64,000 bases of DNA from Nageia nagi (taxonomy: Eukaryota > Pinophyta): NCBI GenBank assembly GCA_050084985.1, contig JBITNC010000002.1, positions 37,324,001 through 37,388,000 on the forward strand. Reading direction: 5' to 3'. The notes beneath the pieces were generated by a model. The model did not search any database, had not been told where the DNA came from, and saw only the letters and a program-made list of their open reading frames with translations. This document shows positions 22,156 through 33,483 of the stretch, piece after piece (position 1 is the first letter of the stretch; each line of letters opens with the position of its first letter). The position numbers and the translations under genes were made by a program.

Positions 22156-25100
22156 ATGCAAACTAGAGGTTCTAAAAAGAGTGCTAACACCATGATGACT
22201 TCTCAATCTTCATCTGTAGCTGAAATAAAGCAAGTGGATACTAACCTAATAGCAATGCATGAAGAATATCTTGAAAATGCTCCAAGAGTGAACTAGACTA
22301 AGATGGGGGCAATGAATCAAATTAATACATGGAGAGCTGACCCCAATTGCATCCTTTTACAACACATGACACTTAAAGTTATCAAAAAAGGGAAATCATT
22401 AACACACTCAAAGAGAGATGTAATGATCAATCCTGTGTTGCAAGCACTGGTAATTATTTTGGGAAAGAAAACCCAGATTGAAGTAGATGAAGCTATGGGT
22501 TATAATATCATAAAGGCTCACATCTACTATGATTTATTAGTTTTCATTGCTAATGAAATAAAGAGATATCTATTTAAAATTGAAAAATTAGACTTCAAAC
22601 ATTCTTCATATTTTTGGTGGCTCTTGGCCCATCAAAATATTGACAAACTTGTAGAGGCAGGGTTGCCAATTCAACCAACGAATCCTAATGTTGGACTAGT
22701 GCCTACTTGATAATACTAGTTTGGAGTAAGTTGCATGGATTGTACTATGAGTTCATGGATAGATTCTATGCAATAATAGTGCAAATTTTGATTGGAAGAC
22801 TCCCCAACATACTATGCAAAAGTGTAATATGGGAGCTACAAGTAGGAAATAAATTCGATGATTGGTACTTTCTCAAAGATCGCACCATGATCAAGAGATA
22901 TGGATTTTTTGAAAAGCCCTTTTTCTTACCTAAATATGTAACCCCTCAAATATATTCCATAGAAATGGGAAGGCAAATTTGTACCATAGAGACCAAGTAT
23001 AGGTCTAGGGGTAGTTTTAAATTTATTGTAGATATACCATCTTCTACTAAAACTTTCTCTCTTTTAGAAGTAGGTTGTAAAGATAGCATAGTAGAATTCA
23101 TTGTATAGAATTTCAAATTAGATATGGTAGAAGTTCCTTGGATGTATGACCCTTGAGGGGAAATGATGAAAATAATAAGGTCAAACAAGAAACACCCAAC
23201 ATTTGCCCATGAGTATAGGCCTTATGTGGAATACTTTGTAAATAAAACTCAACAAGAAGTAGAAATGTGCCCTAAATTGGAACTTACACCCCTAAACAAG
23301 GCTTGGATGATCATTGAGGGGATAAAGCAATACAAAAATTGGAAAAATAAATGGTAAGATTTTGCCCTCAACCTAAAAGTCCTTAACCAATTAACAGGTT
23401 TTGGATGGGGCCCTAATAAAATCTATTATTTTATAAAATTTAGATTTGAGTATACAATAAAGATTCATCACACTGAGGGGGAATTATTTGATAAATTTAA
23501 TATGATAGGTTTTGGAATGTTGAATATACCAAGAATCCTCTGGCAGAATTGGGCCAACCTCTTCCTCCTAATTTTCAAGGAAGATCAATTATAAGAGTGA
23601 GGCAGGTAGAAGAAGAACAACCATCTAGCTTAATAGAGCCTGCAAAGAAGGGAGAACAAAATCCCCTAGTTACCGCTACCACTTTCTAGGAGTCTTCTCC
23701 AAAAAAGAGAAGAAGAATTTAGACTCTTACTCAAAAATAAGAAACCCTAGAGAAGGAGGAAAAACTAGTAAAGAAGCCCCACTCCACTTAGCCAAGATCA
23801 TGAAGGATTGTGTCTCCAACTCCAAAAAATACAAAAGAGATATGACCCAATGGATAAAGATGATGATGATGATAAGGTCATGGAAGAGGTAGAGTAAGAA
23901 ACATAAATTCAAGATTCTATGCCTCCAACAAATCATCACATCTACCTCAGGTCTAATTAGTCCTCCCCATTCTTTAATTCCTATAGCCTCCTAAGAGGAG
24001 ATTAAATCCATTTTTTCTACACAAATTGTAGAGCCCATTGATTGGAAAAATTTTGTTAATAAGCCTCTTATGCTTCCTGAGCAACAGTCAAGAATTTTGA
24101 GTAAAGTAACAAAGATAAAAGACATGATGATAGTGTAAATGCCTTTCAAAGAAGGACAACTAGATACTGCTCCAATGATAATAATTAATGTAACTATGCA
24201 GAGTGCTTTGATAATTTACTAGTCTAGATTCCTTATAAATACTTCAATGGTAGTCGATAAAAATCTTTAGGCAATGGAGACTAAAATAGAGAAATTTAAA
24301 AAAATATATATTAGTATAAGAAAGACAACTCCCTTAAAGACAAAGTAGTGGCCAAGTTGCAGAATAAAAATAAAGATTTGATTGCAAAGCTTGATAAGTA
24401 GGAGTTAGAATTTGAGAAGAGCTTAACAACAACAAAGGCTGAGTTAGATGGTGCACATCAAATGATACAAGATATTAAGGCTTAAGCTGCAATCATAGAT
24501 GCTCAAAAGGTAAAACAAGTTGAGGTTGAACTACAAACTATCATAGTAGCTAACAAAGTATTGTTTGATGATAATTCAAAATTGTTGCTACTCATAAAAG
24601 GCTTCAAAAAGTCCTACAAAGAGCAAGTCAGAGATAGAATGGTAACATTATCATACTTACATCTATTAAAGGAATAGGCACTACAAGCAATTCAAAACAT
24701 AGACTACCCTCCATTGGTTGGCTCTAGATATATTGAGGTCAATTTTAGAGAAAATGCAGAGCTAGTTAAGAGTCCTAACTGAGAAAGATATAGCATGATT
24801 ACTCCCAGAACAAGATAATTGTATTTGAGAAGGATCCAAGATATATGTGAACTCTAAAATTTAGTGTTCAACATGGACATTGGTAATCACTAGCTCACAA
24901 CAAAGCTAACATTCATTAATAAATTCTTTAATTCTTTGATTGAGATGAAAGCTCCCAAATTATGGGGAGAACAAAATGTATAGGGTAGTGCTACTAGTTG
25001 GGTAGTTAATACCATTCAATTCCTTGAGAAATTCTTTTTTGAGAAATAACTATCAAATTTACAATAAATAAATGACTTCACTCAAGAGATAATCATAAGG

Positions 25101-25320
25101 TTCCTGCATGCTAGGAGGTTAGAAAATGTTTTGATAGGATTCAAAGTAGATACTGTAAAGATTCAGGCATACCTTGTTCTATCACAAGTTGACTATAAAG
25201 ATCTTAAGGATTTAAATAAGAAGATGCACCCATTCCTCACAGCAAAGCTAATTCCACTACTTGAAACTCCTACCAAATCTACATCTAAATAGGCTATTGG
25301 AAGTAGCAAGTAATGGGTCC
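22156..25320 (+). pseudogene. Gypsy-1 extra sense-strand ORF downstream of pol, function unknown
   Basis: I do not recognise this protein. From ATG 22,156 (MQTRGSKKSANTMMTSQSSS, basic then Ser-rich) a frame runs to 22,710 with one stop (22,294). It shifts once and continues to about 23,560 with three stops. It then runs as shifting open stretches to about 25,310, for a total of about 1,050 codons. The middle holds SSPKKRRRI (23,693-23,719), a nuclear-localisation-like cluster. The region at about 24,260-24,700 is rich in K, E, L and Q with heptad-like spacing, so a coiled coil is likely. Decay equals that of the pol genes and the strand matches, so it probably belonged to the element. Extra ORFs are known in Tat-lineage elements, but I cannot say this one is described. 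Confidence 0.55.
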
Positions 25321-25610
25321 TATTCTCTAGCAGGTAGAGACCCCAAGAGCCTCCAAAAGATTGCATTCCTTTAGAATTGCACTCTGAGTTTGGGTAATAC
25401 TATTATTCTTTTATTTCTTCATTCTTTTCACAAATTCTTTCTATTCTAAATTATATTCCCTTTAACATGAAATCTAAACCTGTTATAAGCCCTTATTATG
25501 AAAAATTTTAGATTTTACTAACAATCGACAATTATTTATATAATTTAGCTATTGTATGTGCAAGTCTTTATCTTAGATATTTTGCCTTGTAAATTTCCTA
25601 TCAAAGTGTT
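25321..25610. other. Spacer, probable start of the Gypsy-1 3' LTR region
   Basis: AT-rich with no coding. The Gypsy-1 polypurine tract and 3' LTR should lie in or after this stretch. No TG...CA boundary can be fixed because the 5' LTR is not in the window. Confidence 0.3.
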
Positions 25611-25866
25611 CAAGAGTTATGTAAATGCAAAGTGTCCAAGAGTTGTGTAAACACAAAGTGTCTGGGATTTGTGTAAATACAAAGTGTCTAGGAGTTATGT
25701 AAATACAAAGTGTCCAAGAGTTGTGTAAACACAAAGTGTCTAGGATTTGTGTAGATACAAAGTGTTTGGAGTTATGTAAATACAAAGTGTCCAAGAGTTG
25801 TGTAAATACAAAGTGTTTAGGAGTTGTGTAAATACAAAGTGTCCGAGAGTTATTATAAATACAAGT
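25611..25866 (+). repeat. 26-bp minisatellite, about ten copies
   Basis: The unit is CAAAGTGTCCAAGAGT + TGTGTAAATA with two main variants (CCAAGAGTTGTGTAAACA and TAGGAGTTATGTAAATA), often alternating. The open frame on the minus strand here only reflects the repeat. Confidence 0.92.
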
Positions 25867-25867
25867 G

Positions 25868-26028
25868 TAAGATATTAAACAAAGCCTACCAATTTTGAGT
25901 GATGACATCATAATTTTTGGTTAAAATCACTTGATCACGAAATAAGTAATGGTGAGTGATGATTCACAAAGATATCAAACAAAGCCCATCGATTTTAAGT
26001 GATGACATTATAATTTTTGGCTAAAATA
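25868..26028 (+). repeat. Direct duplication of about 58 bp, 103 bp apart
   Basis: The two copies (25,868-25,926 and 25,971-26,028) run from AGATAT-AAACAAAGCC to ATAATTTTTGG-TAAAAT and differ at a handful of positions. They directly follow the 26-bp array. Confidence 0.8.
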
Positions 26029-29000
26029 AGCAGGTTTCAAAAGAGATAGATCATTAAGAAAGCCCAAAGAAAGGAAATAGAACCTGCCAAACTAAGGTAA
26101 GAGTAATGGGTAAGAAGTAACACCTGGGTCCACTTGATCTTAGATGTTTGACCCCTGGGGCCTTATTAATGTGTCGAATCCAACTCATTTCCATATAATA
26201 GTGGTAATTTCTTCTTGAACCAAGTTGATATATTGATCACAAAACCCCATTACTTTGTTAATTCACATCTACAATATGAATCATCAATAGTTGCAAAGAA
26301 ATAGATATCTATCGACATAGCACAGTACCAAATTGTACCTATCAAGTTGCAGATAATTACTTACTCAATTAGCTATAGTGCCATATTCAATCAACTATAT
26401 GGCCAAAGAAGGAGTAGTCAACTACATGTCAAAAGGATTATGGCTCTATGGACATGACTATTTAGAATTTGCAAATTTCCAGATAGTCATACTGTTGGTA
26501 CTTATTTACTTTGTAATCTAACATAGTTGTAGTATTTATTATGAATAGTTTTGCTTATATTGCTTCATTCAAGATGAGTAATTATGTTTATTAATGAGAT
26601 CCAACAACCCAACTGGGAAGCAAAATGTATAAATGGTAAACTATTAGAAGTTAAAGTGGTCGAACATTTTAGCAAATTTGCCCATATTTATAAGATACTT
26701 TCACATATAATAACATAAATAGATAATGCTTTTCCCTCTTACAACAAGTGGCTATTTCTTACTTTTGTGAATGTTATGTGTGAGATATTTTCTTAAAATT
26801 ATGGTTGTGTATTGTGATTACAAGACCCCAAGGGTAAGATAGCTTCCTATTCTTGATCCTGGCTATGGATTGCTGCATGTGCTGCAATGCCTAGGCTGTA
26901 CATTTTTATTTTAAGTTTTACTCCAATTTGCTTATCTTTTCCTTTTAACTCTTTACCTTTTTATCTCTTTCCTGTTACTTTAAACCTTCATAATAGATAA
27001 GAACTGACCTATAATCTAGAGATTGAGTAGAAAACCAACATGAGCCAATCCCCACCACCTTATGCTCTCTTAAGGAACCTATCATTGCAGGCAGTGGAGA
27101 ACTGACCAGACCAAACCCTTTGAGGTTACAATATACTGATCAATAATTACATAATAAGATCCTTTTTTTTTAAATTTGAAATGGATTTTGGATTAGATTT
27201 AGGCTTGGGAAAGGCATGGTGAGCCAACCCTTAGCCTTGGACCTGCAAGTACATGTTCATGCCAATGGCAATGGAAAATTCTATCTTACGGCGTATGTTT
27301 GATGGAATTTTATTACATAATTTTTTCATGAAATTAAAATCCATTACGAATGAGAGAGTGCAAAGTTTAAATATGTATTTTTTTTACAAACAGATTATAT
27401 TTTCTATTTTTTAATTAACTTTCAATGAAACTAGTCCATATACTTGAAAAATCAGTTTTATTTTTTATTTTTTAGGAATTTTGAAAAAAACATTATGTGG
27501 GACAAGCTACAAACAATTCTCTACAAATTGATTTTTTTTTTTTTAATAAAAGTGATATGTTTACGTTAAATTATGCAGGACAAATACAAAGATTTTTTAA
27601 AACAATAATTACAACCAATAAAAAATCATAAAAAATTATAAAAAATATCTAGGACAAGCTTTAATGTCTTAAGTATCTTTTCCCAAAAGAATTAAAAAAA
27701 GTACTTTAATTTAGGTCAAATTATATGTGTTGGACACATGTATGGTCTGGTCTTGAAACATATATTTTAAATAGTATTTTTTTATTCATGTCTATCAAAA
27801 ATCAATTTCTATCATTTGTGTATTGGAATAAAATATATATTTGAAAACTATACTAAAAGTACTACATTTTTACCTTGGTGATGTTTTTCAAGATTCTATG
27901 TCTAAGTGCTCCAAATTTTGATATCAATTATGACCAAACCTAAAAATCAAAGAAAAAACTTCCACTTTTTGACCATAAAGTGGACCCAACTTCTTGCACT
28001 TACCCACTTCTTTAACATCTTGAGAATGGGTGAAGATATTTGAAGGTTTTTTAGTGATGATATTTGAGTAGTTGGAGAAGACATCATATTACAACTCCTG
28101 TACTTTGGATTTGAGACCATAAAAAACCCCTAAAATCTATTTGCATTCTCTTTACTCATGCAATCAACATGTGAGGGTAATCACCACCCAATGTCCTTTG
28201 ATTCTCCATCATCCGATAATGAAAAACTAACATTCTAAGGGATGTCTCACTTTAAAAGGATAAAGTTTTCCAACTCCTCCATCAAAGACTTGTTACTTGC
28301 TTGGTAGTTACTTCCCTCACTCCTAAAATGACTCAAACTCTTGAAATTGGCTATGAACTTTTGAATCTTACGGCTTGCCTTGAAAATTTTAGGTATGCTA
28401 GACTCTAATCCTTAAATGTTTTCCTATATTTTCTCATTAGAACCACGAAAACACCTAAAGCTCCCAATGTCTTTCATTTTCATCTATAAATTGGTATTAC
28501 TATCCTAACATAGTAAATTCTTTTGGTCCATATCTTCTCAAGATGATGGTGTAAGCTACTTTTGTACTTTAGGATTAAATGCGTCTCTATTTCTTATATG
28601 CTTAGTTCTCATATGAATAAGCAAACATTATTGATGTATTTGACAACCATCTAATTTCCCCCTTTATATAATTTCTTATACTTTACACATGGTTCATTAT
28701 ATTTCTTGTTTCTTGATAGTCTTTATGAGATCATTCTAGGTCATATGCTCCTTATCTTTACCATTTTATTATTTGATTTATGCATAATAGGTATCCCACC
28801 ATTTTATTACAGGGATACTTAGCTTAAAAATTACAAAACATCAATATAAATTTTACTCTAAGAAGATATAAAAGCAGTGATTATGAAAAAATAGGCTTTT
28901 GTATTTACTAAGATGTTTGTTTAATTACCTCCAAGGTTTTAATATATTCATCATCATTACCATAAAGATCTTGGTAGTCCTTAGTTGGTAAAATTATTCT

Positions 29001-29900
29001 CATCATATAAATAAAACATAGTTAGATGAGCACTTATAATTGTCAATTATCATGATTATAAAGTTTACAAGTTCTTTATTAAAACCATAATTGATAGTTA
29101 AAACATATTATTTCAAATTAACATTTATTTATCATAACTATTAATCAACTATGTAAACCAATAAATACGGGATCTTAGATCTTCCTTTTTATTAAGTATA
29201 ATAAAAATTCGGGATTCATCATTTTTGATCAAATGTGTTATGATAATTGATGCAATATAAATTTATATTACAAAAATGTATTATTACATTTTTTGGATGA
29301 ATGACATCAACCTCTACTCGCACACATGAGAGATTGAGTAGAATCACTCACTAGGACCAACGTTTAGAAATCGAAGAGTATTACCACCATCCAACCATAA
29401 CTTCTGTTTAAAAGTCACACTTATTGTTAGATAATGAACCAACATTCAACTCACACATCCATGATTTACTATGAACCTTCAACTTGAAAACCAAAATACT
29501 TGAAGTATCCCTAAAAAGAATGCATTACTACTTTATATATCTTAAATATATATCTACAAAATAACGAGAAATATCAATCTCAAGGCATGTATCTTAACTA
29601 TCTTTATATATTATATAAATATTATTAAATAAAATTTTAGAAACAAAATATAAAAAAAATACAACAAATATCACACTTAAAAAAATATCATATAATAATA
29701 ATTAAATATAAAAAAAGAGAATTGTAAATTAATTTCAACCTATAATCATATAATGAAATTATTGTTAACTACATTTGAGTTCTCCACACCCTCTTTATCT
29801 TAACGTCTGTAGTTGTTAATTACAAAGTTTACCATTTACAAAACTTTAAAAAAAATACAATAGAAATAAATAGCAATGAAAGGAGAAAAGTGGGAGAGAG
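26029..29900. other. Unassigned AT-rich DNA upstream of EMC4
   Basis: No supportable gene. About 26,030-27,150 may include the Gypsy-1 3' LTR and its flank. On the minus strand at about 28,230-28,390 a short open stretch (RSEGSNYQASNKSLMEELEN) has protein-like composition, but it is bounded by stops and I cannot name it. The rest is AT-rich with homopolymer runs. Confidence 0.4.
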
Positions 29901-29914
29901 TTGGAAACCCCCTC

Positions 29915-29920
29915 TATAAA
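29915..29920 (+). promoter_or_regulatory. Probable EMC4 TATA box
   Basis: TATAAA lies in CCCCCTCTATAAACAAAC, about 150 bases before the EMC4 ATG. Transcription would start near 29,945-29,955 and leave a leader of roughly 110 bases. Inference from spacing only. Confidence 0.5.
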
Positions 29921-29981
29921 CAAACAAGAGAGTAAAACACAGGTAGTCAAATCCTCTTTACCAATATACATTTTCTCGCGG

Positions 29982-30062
29982 ATGTGCTCTGAAGTTCTGG
30001 GAGAATACGAAGAAAATCAGTGCATCTTCAGAAGGAACTCCAGAAGGAGCGAGAAATATTGA
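29982..30062 (+). CDS. Possible 26-codon upstream ORF in the EMC4 leader
   Basis: ATG at 29,982 opens a frame (MCSEVLGEYEENQ...) that stops at TGA 30,060-30,062, two bases before the EMC4 ATG at 30,065 and in a different frame. If the leader begins near 29,950 it would be in the mRNA and could lower or tune EMC4 translation. No conservation data are available. Confidence 0.35.
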   Translation: MCSEVLGEYEENQCIFRRNSRRSEKY

Positions 30063-30064
30063 AG

Positions 30065-33000
30065 ATGGAGAAGAAAGGACCATATGTGCGGAAGTGGGCA
30101 ATAGAATTAGCAGAACCCTCTAATTCTTCTTCAATAAGGGATATCCCTGATCCCCCTGGTTTCGATCGCTCCTCCCTTGAATTGGTATGTTCTTTACATT
30201 TTTCTGTGCCCTTTTCAAAATAAGGTTCTTGGTAGGGATAATCTTAAAAGGTGCTTTTGAAAAAAGTATAGGTGTGTGTGTGTGTGTCTCTATATAAACG
30301 AAGATCATACATGAATTGTTCTTCAAGTGATGTGGTTGGGTCATTTGATCTGAGTCAAATGGCAAATTAGTCAGTCACTGTAGCTTTCTAGATTGTGGGG
30401 AAGTATTGGGCTTAGATAGTATATGATTAAATTAGACAAAACCCTTTTTTTTTTACAGGGTATGATTCCTCCTGCAATTGGGTGTATTGCATAAGGTTAG
30501 TGGAATTACCTGTCTTTGTTGTACTGTATGTGTATTTTGTTCTGCTGTCAATTTAATCTTTGGCATTGAAGTGTGGGTCTGCATTTGGTTCTAGTCTCGA
30601 GAGCCAACTGTTTGAGCAGTTTTACTAAGAGGGAAAATATAGTAAAGGTCACCTTTTTAGGTCAGAGCCTAGCCAGGAACTTATAGCCGTTACGGAATGG
30701 GTTTTTACCCTTATAATTTTGTAAAACTTCAATAGTTCTATGAAATAGTTTGGTGAAGCTTGTTGTTAATCAAGCCTTTACATTACAGCTAAATTCTAGA
30801 CTTTATACCTTATTGTTATACTAATTGGTTCAATTTCGTAATGGAGCTAAAATATGTTTTCTTTATGTTTTTTACGGTCAGAGGTACAATTAACAAATCA
30901 GAATACTATTAAGCTCTTTTAAGGTGTTGTAAGCCATGATTTGCAATCGGATGATCCCTCATCCAGTGGCTTCCTTGAAAACAAGATTAATTATGAGCTT
31001 TCATAGTTGCCCTTGAGGGGATTTGAGTTGGTAAATACCAAATAGTAATGTCATTGATGAGCTTTTGCTGTGTGACTAGTCAGATTTCAACCATAAAACA
31101 TGATGGAAATTTCACTTACATTCTTTCTCCACTATATAGAATTAAGTTATTAACTTTTCGGATGGCATTTCATATCCTTCATAAGGATACATTAATTAAC
31201 ATTTTTTTCTGAACGATCACATTTGTGGTCCTTGAGGAAATACTGCCAAGTTTTTAAAACCTGGGTTATCATTTTATTTGACTCCCAAATAAATCACCAG
31301 AGAAAGCCAGATAGACTTGCCTCTTTGTTCCAAATTAATCATGAAACTGACAAGATTAATTATGAGGTTTCATACTTATCCAGTATCCTTAGGGGGGATT
31401 TGAGTTGGTAAAAAGTCATGTCATTGATGAGCTTTTGCTGTATGACCAGTCAGATCTCACCCTTAAACTTGATGTAAATTTGACTCACATTCTATAATTC
31501 ACGTTCACAATTTCACCCTTAACTGTCTATTCATTGCCAAGTCCAACGCGTGATTATAGTTAATTTTAATTTTTTTGCTAACAAATGCAACTTTTTTTCT
31601 CCACTAAACAATACAAAAAGTTAGGTAATGATACTTTTGAAATTCCTGCTATTAGCTATATTAACATTTTTAATTGTTGTGGTGTACCTATTGCTTTTTT
31701 TGCTTTTGACTGTAGGAGGAGAGTTCTGGTGGTAAGCAGAAGAAGGAAGTGGAGGTTACATGGAAAGTACAGGTACTGACATTCTACTGTACCTCAGATT
31801 TATTTTTCCCAGTGCAGTGCATATAAATGCTTTTGCTGTCTAGAAGCCTTGGGTAGAATTGTGAAGGACAAAGAACTTATTGTTGAGGCTAAGGAACATT
31901 TTGTTGTAAAATTCATGACGAGTATAATATCTAATTAAACGAATTCTATATATTTAAGTGCAGACTGTGCCCTTCTGATAGAAGCTTAGATAATAAGGAT
32001 CGATGTTCCTTTATACAATTTTCTACTATTTAAAACTGCAAAAGGGTCCTTTAAATATAAAATCATTTCCATGTAAATATTATTTGAATATTTTATGTTA
32101 ACACAAGAGTTGGACATGAACAATTCGAACTGTGAAAAATAGTGATTTGTATTCCAATTTGACACAAGTTTCGAGACAGATACATTATAGGTGCCCAAAG
32201 TCTCTATTAAAAATGTTTAACTATGTACTATTCGTTTTCTGGATGTTGTAAAGCAATTTATTTCACCAAGCTTATGAAGATGTGGATCTGTAAGTGGACA
32301 GAACACTATGTGAACCGCTTGCCTAAAAGAAAAAATAACTGTGATACTAGGGGGAGTTAACATAATAAAACATTTGGCTTCACGTTTTATGCATTTACTA
32401 ACAGCCCTAAAGGAAATCTGTGGCAATTGTCTTGCTATTAGATTGGTAACTGAAGGCTTTGATCTATCGCATGGATATAGTATGTTTTATGACATTCATA
32501 TGTTGGATGGTTTGGGAATGAAATTTTATGTTTACTTGAGGTGCCTCGGTGTGAAATTGGGGTTTATACTGTTTGATAATCAAGTTTACTTTATACTTTG
32601 AATGCGCAGAAAGCTTGGGAAGTGGCTCAAGCCCCTTTTAAAAATTTGCTTATGATGGGATTCATGATGTGGATGGCTGGGAATACTGTGCACTTGTTCA
32701 GTATTGGGATCACTTTCTCAGCTCTGTGGCAGCCTATTAGTGCTCTTCAGGGTGTTGGAAAAGGTATTGATATTTGGTTTGATTTTCACTGTGATTCTCC
32801 TTCGGAATAGCAGTATTGGTTTGCAGTTTTTCTGCAACCCAACAATGAAATGATGAAGGATGGTGTGATTTTATGAAATTGCAAGACAGGTCATTTGTGC
32901 TTTAGATCTTCCTATTTGTTCTTTTGTGTTCCTTATTATGCAAAAATACGGAGTACATTCATGTTAATTTTTTACAGATTTTAGAAGAAACTTTATGTAA

Positions 33001-33483
33001 ATTCAAATATGCACCATAAATACGAAGCTGGTTTCTTTTAATAGCAAGTTGTGCATCAAGCTAAGTAATGTTTTTGGTTTGTAGTTTTTGAGCCTTTCCA
33101 GGATGCACAAATAGACCTTCTACTTCCAAAACTTGTGTACACTGCATTGAACTTCGCAGGATTGTTACTAGGCGTTTGGAAGGTAAGTGACATTATAACA
33201 CAACCTTATATATCTATTACACTTTTATATTAGTTGAAGGTTTTAATATTTGGGCTTTGATTGACAGCTTAATTCATTAGGACTCTTACCAACTCATGCC
33301 TCTGACTGGGTGTCCTCCCTGCCACCTGCTCCTGTAAGTTCATTTAGTTTGCAAGATATGCACTTGAATACTATAATTCTAGTAAAACCGTAAGTTAATA
33401 TCCAAATGCTAATCGAAATCCATTTGATTATGTGATTGTATCAGGTAATTGATTACTCTGGAGGTGGAATTCCCTTTGCATAA
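30065..33483 (+). CDS. EMC4: EMC4, ER membrane protein complex subunit 4 (six exons, 177 aa)
   Basis: EMC4 (TMEM85/DUF1077 family) is a subunit of the ER membrane complex, which inserts and helps fold multi-pass membrane proteins in the endoplasmic reticulum. The exons are 30065-30184, 31716-31772, 32610-32763, 33085-33182, 33268-33333 and 33445-33483. Every intron is GT-AG, the phases agree (only intron 3 splits a codon, after its first base) and the frame has no stop before TAA 33481-33483. The N-terminus holds KKGPYVRKWAIEL and RDIPDPPGFDRSS. Exon 3 carries KAWEVAQAPFKNLLMMGFMM and WMAGNTVHLFSIGITFSALW, a membrane segment. Exon 4 holds a second hydrophobic stretch (LVYTALNFAGLLLGVWK). The C-terminus has LGLLPTHASDWVSSLPPAP and ends SGGGIPFA. 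Length and motifs match plant EMC4 as I know it. The start is the first ATG in frame with the domain. Introns are 1531, 837, 321, 85 and 111 bp. It is the only intact host gene in the window. Confidence 0.95.
30272..30287 (+). repeat. (GT)8 microsatellite in EMC4 intron 1
   Basis: An uninterrupted GT run lies in the first intron. No function is suggested. Confidence 0.9.
30981..31495 (+). repeat. Duplicated segment of about 145 bp in EMC4 intron 1
   Basis: 30,981-31,130 and 31,350-31,495 are imperfect direct copies sharing CAAGATTAATTATGAG, GGATTTGAGTTGGTAAA, GTCATTGATGAGCTTTTGCT and CAGTCAGAT. They are about 370 bp apart. This could be an old local duplication or two copies of a short interspersed repeat. 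Confidence 0.75.

Larger units (their letters stand above)
9800..25400 (+). mobile_element. Gypsy-1: decayed Tat-like Ty3/Gypsy element, split by a LINE
   Basis: The plus-strand order is gag, protease, an extra RNase H, RT, native RNase H, integrase, then a long extra sense reading frame. The 5' LTR and start of gag are off the window or displaced by Copia-1. The LINE (15,284-21,443) splits the integrase near its C-terminus. The right end is not resolved: a 3' LTR should follow the extra frame somewhere in 25,400-27,150, but its partner is outside the window. The extra RNase H places it in the Tat lineage of plant Gypsy elements by family knowledge. Confidence 0.75.

Noticed and set aside
23860-23880. 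GATGAT run as a functional acidic domain or microsatellite of interest
   Set aside because: It is a short simple repeat inside a decayed reading frame and too short to interpret.
25573-25911. Minus-strand repetitive protein, or a CRISPR-like array
   Set aside because: It is the translation of a 26-bp head-to-tail minisatellite. There are no unique spacers, and the sequence is plant nuclear.
30020-30064. Longer EMC4 N-terminus starting at GTG 30,020
   Set aside because: Plant nuclear genes start at ATG, and the family N-terminus fits the ATG at 30,065.
32341-32601. Open frame in EMC4 intron 2
   Set aside because: It lies between two well-defined exons, has no domain and ends at the exon 3 acceptor.
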